Position numbers and translations under genes: made by a program. Of a stretch of DNA of 29,451 nucleotides, positions 23,841 through 29,451 are shown piece after piece; the first letter of the stretch is position 1, and each line of letters opens with the position of its first letter. The DNA is from CAYRIY01 sp964424335 (lineage in GTDB: Bacteria; Bacillota; Limnochordia; DTU080; RSA5). The notes beneath the pieces are model-generated. The model made no database searches, was not told where the DNA came from, and worked only from the letters and a program-made list of their open reading frames with translations. The DNA lies in NCBI GenBank assembly GCA_964424335.1, contig CAYRIY010000036.1:1-29451 (forward strand), read 5' to 3'.

Positions 23841-26300
23841 CTACCAATTGATATCGAGCGTGCCGGTAATCCCTTTCACCCGCACCGCGCCGTGATCCAG
23901 CCGCTCAAACTCGAGCGTCCTTAGCGGCGCGTTGAGGGCGATCGTGCCGCTCGGCTCCGAGGCCAAAAAGAGCGTATCCATCCGGTCGAGCGGCGGGTAT
24001 ACGGTGACCTCCGCATCGACGAGGCCCGTGATTACGATTCGCCGCTCCATCCCGGTCGGAAACGGCGGCATCTGCCGACAACTGATCGTCCGGGGCGCGT
24101 CTTGCTTGATCAGCGCTCTGACCTCGGCGTGGTACGACTTGGCAAGTTGGTACGTGATGGATTGCCCGTCGTAGTACCCTTCTTGTTGCACAATGACGGG
24201 CGCCCCTTCGGGAAAACGAAAACTTTGCCGCACCGTCGTGTCCGCCTTAAAGCCCGAAAAGTAAAAGCCGTTGCGGTGCCGGTGAATCGAGACCAACGCC
24301 CGCTTGGTCGCCGGGGTCAAGCACTCTTGCCTCAGGTCGTAACCAAAGGCTGCTACGATCTGCCGGAGCGCCATAGCGGACCTCACGCACTGTTCCGCCG
24401 GGAACTGCCTCATGCGCCGTGGGGCGTCTTTTACTTTTGGAATGGCAAACGTAAAGTCGGACGAGCCGCGGACCCACGCAATCGTTCCGCCGCTTTGGAC
24501 CGAGCGAACAAGGGCGTATGGACGCTCCTCGCCCCCGTGCCGCACCGAGGCAAGGATCTGGGCGGAGGTAGCGCCTTGCTCAAGCACCTCCTTGATCGGG
24601 CCACCGGAGAGCAGCGCCTCGTGCCTGAGGAAGCGGGTCCCGCTCCAGCCGACATAGGTATCGTCAGGGAGCGTGGTGTTAAACTCGAGATCCCCGCTCC
24701 ACCCATCGCCTGAAATCGCAAGGCCAAGGAGCTCCTTGACGCGCTCCGGCGCATGCTGGACGGGCCCGTAAAGGATTGCGCGCCCGCCGCCTTCGACAAA
24801 TCGGACGATGCTCTCCGCATGAGCGCCGTCCGCGAACGGCACAGGCGAGACCAAGATCGCGTCCTTCAGCGCTCCGCCATCATAGGCTCCGGCGAAGTCG
24901 TCCGTCGAAACCACGGTGTTGAGCGGAAGGCCATGGTTGATGGCCCCTGCCACGTACCAGTCGCCGAAATACGGTATGTCGACTCGGTCCGGCGCCTCCT
25001 CGAGCAGGCGATGATACTCGCGGAACGGATACAGCCACACCAGGGGCCCAGGGCCATCGGGACGCACCTCGAGCGCGCGGCGGATGTGCGGCGTCACCTC
25101 GATCGCGCACCGCTCGTCGAGCTCGCCTTTCTCGGTGTCGATGGTCAAGAGTTCGACGTGGCTTGCCGTCTGCGTTTCGCCTTGGCCGGTGATGCGGCTC
25201 ACGCTCATCGGCAGGTAGATGTCAAAGGGCTCTCGATTGTAAAGATCCCACCACGGGTTTTGCCAAAACCACGGATCGTTGGGATAGTACCTAAATGGAA
25301 AGTCGCTTCCGGGAAGGTTGGCAATCCGGCTCATGTAGCCGGCCATTTCCAGGCCGAAGTCGTAGTTGAGCGCTCCGGAAGGATAGTTGGGGGGCGGCGC
25401 CACGATGTAGCCGCCTTCGTAAAGCTCCTGCGTCGGCACGCAGTCGCTCGCGAGGTCGATCCCAGCCGTGAAGTTGGTCCCACGCACTTCCACGGGGTAG
25501 TTGCACTCGGCCCGAAAGTCTTTCCAAAAGCCTAAAATCCGTTTGGCTACATCGCCTGCGTCCACCCGGCCAAAGCTCTCGCCGTTGAAGTTTTCCCCCA
25601 AGGGGCTCCAGCCAAAGTGGGAGAAGCCAAACCCGTTCGAAACCCAAAGGTAGTCAAAACCCAGGGCATCGAGGAATACTTGCGACTGACGTCCAAAAAA
25701 GGCGCCAAAGCTCGTCCCCTCGGGGATTCCGTCGGGAAACGCAGCGTAGGGATTTGGGTCGGCATTCAGCGTCGACCAGGCGCGGACCATCCAGACGGTC
25801 GAGCCGATCTGTGCCTCCTCGCCCCTCCCCATGATCTCAGGGTGGAGCTTAAACTTAAACTCGGATTCCGCAAATTCGGGGCCAGGGTCAAAGGTAGCGC
25901 CAACGACGACGTCGAGGCCGAATTCGACGCTCCCCACTTCCTTTAATGTCTCGACAATCTCTTTGACTTTCCCGTACGTGATTTCCGGCGGGTTTTCGAT
26001 GTAAGGAATTGCGATTCGCCGCGGGTCCGTTGTGTGGCCCGAGTACGGCCGCGCATCGGCGTTCGCAAATCCGATGTAGCGCGCCCACTCCATGGGTTGA
26101 TCGAGGTCGCCGTTCCATGCGAGGATCTCGCTGCCGTCGGAGATCCACATCAAGATGCCGCAACGCTTCGCCGACCGAACGAGCGGGTTCCACTGACGAA
26201 AGACTTCCCGACAAACGGCGCGTATCGACTCGGAATCCACTTTGGTAAACGGTTTGAGGCTAATCTCGAGTACGACTCTCTCCACTTTTGATTGGGACAT
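23841..26300 (-). CDS. Large glycoside-hydrolase-like protein, uncharacterised
   Basis: 819 aa from the ATG at 26300, with AAGGG eight bases upstream; a GTG three codons earlier lies too close to it. No signal peptide, so cytoplasmic. The first ~370 residues look like a TIM barrel: VVLEISLKPFTK, AKRCGILMWISDGSEIL, FGRQSQVFLDALGFDYLWVSNGFGFS, YPVEVRGTNFTAGIDLASD. The region around residues 470-620 resembles the glutamine-amidotransferase-like domain of beta-galactosidases (DAILVSPVPFADGAHAESIVRFVEGGGRAIL). The C terminus is beta-rich (VIVQQEGYYDGQSITY, then MERRIVITG). Overall this resembles a GH42-type layout, but I cannot place it in a named family or assign catalytic acids. It is divergent from the isomerase gene and shares its regulatory gap. 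Confidence 0.8.
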   Translation of the reverse strand: MSQSKVERVVLEISLKPFTKVDSESIRAVCREVFRQWNPLVRSAKRCGILMWISDGSEILAWNGDLDQPMEWARYIGFANADARPYSGHTTDPRRIAIPYIENPPEITYGKVKEIVETLKEVGSVEFGLDVVVGATFDPGPEFAESEFKFKLHPEIMGRGEEAQIGSTVWMVRAWSTLNADPNPYAAFPDGIPEGTSFGAFFGRQSQVFLDALGFDYLWVSNGFGFSHFGWSPLGENFNGESFGRVDAGDVAKRILGFWKDFRAECNYPVEVRGTNFTAGIDLASDCVPTQELYEGGYIVAPPPNYPSGALNYDFGLEMAGYMSRIANLPGSDFPFRYYPNDPWFWQNPWWDLYNREPFDIYLPMSVSRITGQGETQTASHVELLTIDTEKGELDERCAIEVTPHIRRALEVRPDGPGPLVWLYPFREYHRLLEEAPDRVDIPYFGDWYVAGAINHGLPLNTVVSTDDFAGAYDGGALKDAILVSPVPFADGAHAESIVRFVEGGGRAILYGPVQHAPERVKELLGLAISGDGWSGDLEFNTTLPDDTYVGWSGTRFLRHEALLSGGPIKEVLEQGATSAQILASVRHGGEERPYALVRSVQSGGTIAWVRGSSDFTFAIPKVKDAPRRMRQFPAEQCVRSAMALRQIVAAFGYDLRQECLTPATKRALVSIHRHRNGFYFSGFKADTTVRQSFRFPEGAPVIVQQEGYYDGQSITYQLAKSYHAEVRALIKQDAPRTISCRQMPPFPTGMERRIVITGLVDAEVTVYPPLDRMDTLFLASEPSGTIALNAPLRTLEFERLDHGAVRVKGITGTLDINW

Positions 26301-26341
26301 CAACGACACCCTTCTCGTTAATGGCAGTGTGAACTTTTCGA

Positions 26342-26385
26342 TTTACTACTTGACGAGACTAGTAAAACCTTCAACCTAATTAGGT
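26342..26385. promoter_or_regulatory. Two palindromes in the divergent control region
   Basis: TTTACTA (26342-26348) and TAGTAAA (26360-26366) form an inverted repeat around 11 bases, and ACCTAATTAGGT (26374-26385) is a perfect 12-base palindrome. Both lie between the divergent starts at 26300 and 26489 and could bind regulators of either gene, such as the LacI or DeoR proteins in the window; neither looks like the AACGTT site at 20738. Confidence 0.45.
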
Positions 26386-26407
26386 AAAAATGTGAGCACT
26401 GGTTTGA

Positions 26408-26437
26408 TTGATCATTATCGCCATCCTGTACTATAAT
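26408..26437 (+). promoter_or_regulatory. Sigma-70-type promoter of the isomerase gene
   Basis: TTGATC (26408-26413), an 18-base spacer and a consensus TATAAT (26432-26437). Transcription would start near 26445, about 45 bases before the ATG at 26489. This also excludes an earlier in-frame ATG at 26408 as the start. Confidence 0.65.
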
Positions 26438-26488
26438 GGCATCACCCAAGGTTTACCTATCGGCGCGCGACGTCATGGAGGCAGATCA

Positions 26489-27958
26489 ATGAGCACCAAT
26501 GTCACCGACAACCTACTCCAGCGTGTGGAGGTTCCCAGAGGACGCATCGGCGTTTTCAGCATCGGCCACCACCCTTACTGGGAGCAGTTTCCCGGGCTTA
26601 AGGAGGAGCTCGTCGGCTACCACAATCAGCTAATCCAGCAGCTCAAAAGTTATGGAGTCGAAGTAGTCGACGGCGGGTTGGTCGATTCGGTTTCGCTGGC
26701 CATGGAGACAGGAGACATGTTTCGTGCCCAATCCATCGATCTGCTCTTTTGCTACCTCGCGACCTATGCTACCTCGTCGGTAGCGCTTCCCGTCATTCAA
26801 AGGGCCGGCGTGGGCACTGTGCTCCTCGGTCTACAACCCTCCCCCGCAATGGACCTCAACACAGCCACCACCCGCGACCAACTGTTGCACGACAACGTGA
26901 CGAGCTTGCCCGAGCTCTCCGGCGCCATGATCCGAGCAGGAAAGAAGCCCCTCGACATCATCGCCGGCGTCCTCACGAACGATGAGCGCGCTTGGACCCG
27001 CATCGGCGAGTGGTGCCGCGTCGCCACAGTGCTACACAGCGTCAAAAACGCCAAGATCGGCTACCTCGGTCACACCTACGAGGGCATGTTGGACATGCAC
27101 TCGGATCCCACGATGTTTCACGCCTTTTTTGGATTGCACGTCCAAATGCTCGAGATGTGCGACCTCGACGAACTGATTGGCGAGGTGACCGAGCAGGAGA
27201 TCGCAAGGATGACCGAGCAGATTCGAAACCTTTTTGTCTTTGCGGATCCGGGAAGTGATCCAATTGCCGGGCCGGTCAAAGAGGACGACCTACGATGGTC
27301 CGCTGCGGTCGCGGTGGCCCTCGACAAGTTGGTCGAAAGGAACGACCTCACCGCGGTCGCCTACTATTACCGCGGCATTGCGCAAAACCGGTACGAGCGG
27401 ATTGCCGCCGGAATGATCGTGGGCAACTCGCTTTTGACGGGCCGAGGTGTGCCCATGGCAGGAGAGGCCGACCTCAAGACATGTGTGGCCATGTTGATCA
27501 TGGACCGCCTTGGCGCCGGCGGCTCCTTTGCGGAGTTTCACCCCGTCGACTTTGAATCCGATATCGTGCTTGTAGGTCACGACGGACCCGCGCACATCGC
27601 AATCAGCGACGGGCGGCCGGTCTTGAGGGATCTTTCCATCTTTCACGGAAAGCGCGGCCACGGACTTTCCGTTGAGTTCAAGATTAAGACCGGGCCGGTC
27701 ACGATGCTTGGCCTTACTCAGACACACGATGGGCGCTTCAAGTTTGTCGCTGCAGTCGGGGAGTCCGTTCCGGGGCCGATCCCCCAAACGGGAAACACGA
27801 ACACTCGGGTGCGTTACCGAAGCTCCGCAGCGGAGTTTGTCGAGGCTTGGTCGATGGAGGGCCCCACACACCACTTCGCCCTGGGGGTCGGCGATCAAAC
27901 GTCCGTGATCGAAAAGCTGGCGCGCGCCTTGGAGATCGAGCTCGCGATCGTGGAGTAA
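26489..27958 (+). CDS. L-arabinose/L-fucose isomerase family protein
   Basis: 489 aa from the ATG at 26489, seven bases after GGAGG. Metal-dependent aldose-ketose isomerases of this fold interconvert L-arabinose/L-ribulose or L-fucose/L-fuculose in the cytoplasm. Seen: an N-terminal domain with GVFSIGHHPYWEQFPGLKEEL, LLFCYLATYATSS, KIGYLGHTYEGMLDMHSDP, then GEADLKT (E326), FAEFHP (E349), GHDGPAH (H364) and THHFALG (H461/H462). The Glu-Glu-His-His set with about 98 residues between the last two matches AraA metal ligands, so it is probably active. The substrate is not clear; related proteins in unstudied loci are only distantly like AraA. It is divergent from the 23841 gene and convergent with the HEPN remnant. 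Confidence 0.85.
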   Translation: MSTNVTDNLLQRVEVPRGRIGVFSIGHHPYWEQFPGLKEELVGYHNQLIQQLKSYGVEVVDGGLVDSVSLAMETGDMFRAQSIDLLFCYLATYATSSVALPVIQRAGVGTVLLGLQPSPAMDLNTATTRDQLLHDNVTSLPELSGAMIRAGKKPLDIIAGVLTNDERAWTRIGEWCRVATVLHSVKNAKIGYLGHTYEGMLDMHSDPTMFHAFFGLHVQMLEMCDLDELIGEVTEQEIARMTEQIRNLFVFADPGSDPIAGPVKEDDLRWSAAVAVALDKLVERNDLTAVAYYYRGIAQNRYERIAAGMIVGNSLLTGRGVPMAGEADLKTCVAMLIMDRLGAGGSFAEFHPVDFESDIVLVGHDGPAHIAISDGRPVLRDLSIFHGKRGHGLSVEFKIKTGPVTMLGLTQTHDGRFKFVAAVGESVPGPIPQTGNTNTRVRYRSSAAEFVEAWSMEGPTHHFALGVGDQTSVIEKLARALEIELAIVE

Positions 27959-27966
27959 GGTGGAGG

Positions 27967-28188
27967 TTACACCGACTGCTCCGCAATTCGTTCGCAAATT
28001 GATTCGAAGCCGGTGTAATAGTGATGGAGCAAGGTCGACATCAAAGTCAAGAAGTGGTCAGCGATAATGGGCTTCAATTCAGCCTCGCGTGTGCGAAGCG
28101 ACGAGAGGCTTGCGACAATCTCGTCGAGGCTTTCGAGATCCGCCTTAATGTCCTCGATGAGTGCAAGTAGGCGAGGGGGCTTACTCAT
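27967..28188 (-). pseudogene. Truncated HEPN (HepT-like) toxin partner
   Basis: 73 aa. The start overlaps the stop of the MNT gene by four bases (ATGA), the standard layout for MNT-HEPN pairs. The sequence PRLLALIEDIKADLESLDE, then HYYTGFESICERIA, matches the first half of HepT-like HEPN proteins. The chain stops at EQSV, next to the end of the isomerase gene, and lacks the C-terminal half with the R-x4-H RNase motif. The ribonuclease should therefore be dead. The reading frame does not continue beyond the stop. This looks like an old pair cut by a rearrangement. Confidence 0.72.
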
Positions 28189-28532
28189 ACCGTGATTCCC
28201 TCCTCGAGAATGTGCCGCTTCAACGTAGGTTTAGCTTCCTCCACGAGGATGAGGTCAAGCTCCCACTCTAGGCAGTCGGAGACGAGTCTCCACGCTTGAA
28301 GGTAATCTGTGGGCTTGAGTCCTGCCACCGCAATATCTACATCCGAGGAATCTGAGAACGACGGACGAACGACGGATCCAAACAAATAGACAGCGTCGAC
28401 GTCGAACTCTGTCCTAAGCAGACATGCGGCACGCTTGGATCGCTCGAGCAATTCGGCGCGAAGTTGGCTGAGCTTTGCTGCCCGTGCTGCCTCTCTTTCC
28501 CGCCATCCCTTTGCATACTCACGCCATTCCAC
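28185..28532 (-). CDS. Minimal nucleotidyltransferase (MNT, MntA-like antitoxin)
   Basis: 115 aa from the GTG at 28532 (or 28541); a longer open frame to 28601 would include the -10 box and is unlikely. The N-terminal charged helix (YAKGWREREAARAAKLSQL) is followed by the nucleotidyltransferase core VYLFGSVVRPSF and DSSDVDIAVAGL, a complete GS..DxD signature. It ends with LDLILVEEAKPTLKRHILEEG. In MntA-HepT pairs the MNT protein is the antitoxin and adds AMP to the HEPN toxin. Here the partner is truncated, so the MNT gene is probably a leftover without a target. An extended -10 box lies 35 bases upstream. Confidence 0.78.
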   Translation of the reverse strand: MEWREYAKGWREREAARAAKLSQLRAELLERSKRAACLLRTEFDVDAVYLFGSVVRPSFSDSSDVDIAVAGLKPTDYLQAWRLVSDCLEWELDLILVEEAKPTLKRHILEEGITV

Positions 28533-28566
28533 CGCAATCACCCACGATTCGCGTGAATTTTTCTCA

Positions 28567-28575
28567 ATTATACCA
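28567..28575 (-). promoter_or_regulatory. Extended -10 promoter of the MNT-HEPN pair
   Basis: TGGTATAAT on the - strand (28575-28567): consensus TATAAT with the TGn extension, which can act without a good -35 box; none is seen. Transcription would start near 28560, just before the GTG at 28532. Confidence 0.6.
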
Positions 28576-28631
28576 TGCCCCCATTCCGAGTCATCGCGCA
28601 AAGGAGCTCAACGACTCGCGCCGAAGTCGAT

Positions 28632-28685
28632 GCAATGATTGCTCTATTGAGGTGATCATAGTGATCGATAGCAATCAGAGATTGC
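28632..28685. promoter_or_regulatory. GCAAT...ATTGC palindromes around the DeoR start
   Basis: GCAATGATTGC (28632-28642) and GCAATCAGAGATTGC (28671-28685) are both perfect palindromes with the same half-site. The first lies before the ribosome site, the second inside the first codons of the DeoR gene. This placement fits autorepression. Confidence 0.5.
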
Positions 28686-29437
28686 ACATTAACGGCGCAA
28701 TAACCCAACGTCAAGAAATGATCCTCGAGAAACTACAGAAAACCGGTTGGGTACGGATTACCGACCTTGCCGCCATGCTGTCGGTCTCGAGCCATACGGT
28801 CCGCCGCGACCTGCTCAGCCTCGAAAAGCAGAGGTTGGTCAAGCGCATTCGAGGCGGCGCCGTGCTTCACGAGACCGCCGTTTCCGCGGGCCCGGCAAAG
28901 TCCGCCATCGGAAAGGCGGCGGCCTCCCTCGTCTCAGTCGGCGAAACGGTCTGTATCGACGCGGGCACGACCACGCTCGAGGTTGCGAGAAACCTTCCGG
29001 CCGGCATCGACGTGCTCACCAATTCGATCGACATTGCACACGAGCTTGCCAAGCGATCGAGCGACATCGGCGTCAACCTCTGCGGCGGGAGCCTCGAGCC
29101 GGGCGGAAACTTGCGCACCGGGCTCTCAGGTCCTTTTGCCATCGAGTTTATCCGCCGATCAGGGCCTATCTCAAAAACGATCATCAGTGCGTCCGGAGTC
29201 TCTTACGAATCGGGCGTGACGGACCGCTACCACTACATAGCGGAGGTGAAAAGAGAGATGGTCCAAGTCGCACAAACGGCCATCCTCGTTTGCCACGCAG
29301 AGAAGCTTGGCACCCGGTTCCTCGAACCCGTGTGCGCGCTGTCCGAGATCGACATCCTGGTGACAGACCAAGGCGCAGACAAAGAGCAAATCAAAGCATT
29401 CGAGCGCGCGGGAGTTGAGGTTGTCGTTGCTCGATGA
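28661..29437 (+). CDS. DeoR family transcriptional regulator of sugar metabolism
   Basis: 258 aa from a GTG at 28661, five bases after GAGGTGA; a longer open frame upstream has no ribosome site and an unrelated composition. The DeoR-type helix-turn-helix is ITDLAAMLSVSSHTVRRDLL, followed by the family hallmark RLVKRIRGGAVL. The sugar-phosphate-binding domain has VCIDAGTTTLEVARNL, VLTNSIDIAHEL and a late ILVTDQGAD. It senses a phosphorylated sugar. The stop is followed by GGGAGCGGAG at the window edge, a likely ribosome site for the next gene, so this regulator probably heads an operon that continues to the right. Confidence 0.92.
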   Translation: MIDSNQRLHINGAITQRQEMILEKLQKTGWVRITDLAAMLSVSSHTVRRDLLSLEKQRLVKRIRGGAVLHETAVSAGPAKSAIGKAAASLVSVGETVCIDAGTTTLEVARNLPAGIDVLTNSIDIAHELAKRSSDIGVNLCGGSLEPGGNLRTGLSGPFAIEFIRRSGPISKTIISASGVSYESGVTDRYHYIAEVKREMVQVAQTAILVCHAEKLGTRFLEPVCALSEIDILVTDQGADKEQIKAFERAGVEVVVAR

Positions 29438-29451
29438 AAGGGAGCGGAGCA

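Noticed and set aside
1..29451. tRNA, rRNA, insertion sequences or phage integrase genes
   Set aside because: No tRNA-like cloverleaf, rRNA core sequence or transposase/integrase motif was seen on either strand.

Overview
The window is a bacterial chromosome segment from a G+C-rich organism with strong Shine-Dalgarno sites (GGAGG type) and frequent GTG and TTG starts. It has secreted Sec-type and lipoprotein signals and many sugar-related regulators. Two runs of exactly 100 N (17290-17389, 23070-23169) show a scaffolded draft, probably of an uncultured or environmental bacterium. The phylum cannot be fixed from the sequence. Solute-binding proteins together with AraC, RpiR, LacI and DeoR regulators suggest a heterotroph living on plant-type polysaccharides.

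Layout. 139-1152: Gfo/Idh/MocA oxidoreductase. 1208-2015: a PIN-domain toxin-antitoxin-like pair with its own promoter and repeated 9-mers. 2036-4013 (-): a lipoprotein metzincin protease and a secreted protein of unknown role. 4083-7665: a solute-binding protein (-) with a strong terminator, divergent from an oligogalacturonate-lyase-like beta-propeller and an AraC regulator; probably a uronide or pectin-fragment locus. 7736-9572: ECF-type sigma factor, zinc-finger membrane anti-sigma factor and a secreted protein in one operon. 9752-10144 (-): small secreted Cys-containing protein. 10309-13556 (-): RpiR/SIS regulator, amidohydrolase and solute-binding protein, with a terminator at the end and two matching palindromes at the front.

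13832-18760 (-) is the most unusual part. A periplasmic or exported FKBP prolyl isomerase is translationally coupled (ATGA) to a very large exported protein. That protein is built of near-identical 82-residue MORN-type repeats, beta-repeats, a long charged coiled coil, an Ala/Gly-rich segment, a Pro-rich linker and a C-terminal nucleotidyltransferase-fold tip. This is the layout of a polymorphic toxin. The first N gap lies inside its repeats, and the repeat period restores one reading frame across it.

19242-27958 is a second carbohydrate locus: BNR/sialidase-fold protein, LacI regulator, solute-binding protein broken by the second gap, a large uncharacterised glycoside-hydrolase-like protein, and a divergent arabinose/fucose-isomerase-type enzyme. 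It contains debris: a fragment of a dihydrodipicolinate-synthase-family aldolase and an SGNH hydrolase without its nucleophile half. 27967-28601 holds an MNT nucleotidyltransferase with a truncated HEPN partner, and 28661-29437 a DeoR regulator that probably starts the next operon. All three solute-binding genes lack permease genes in the window.
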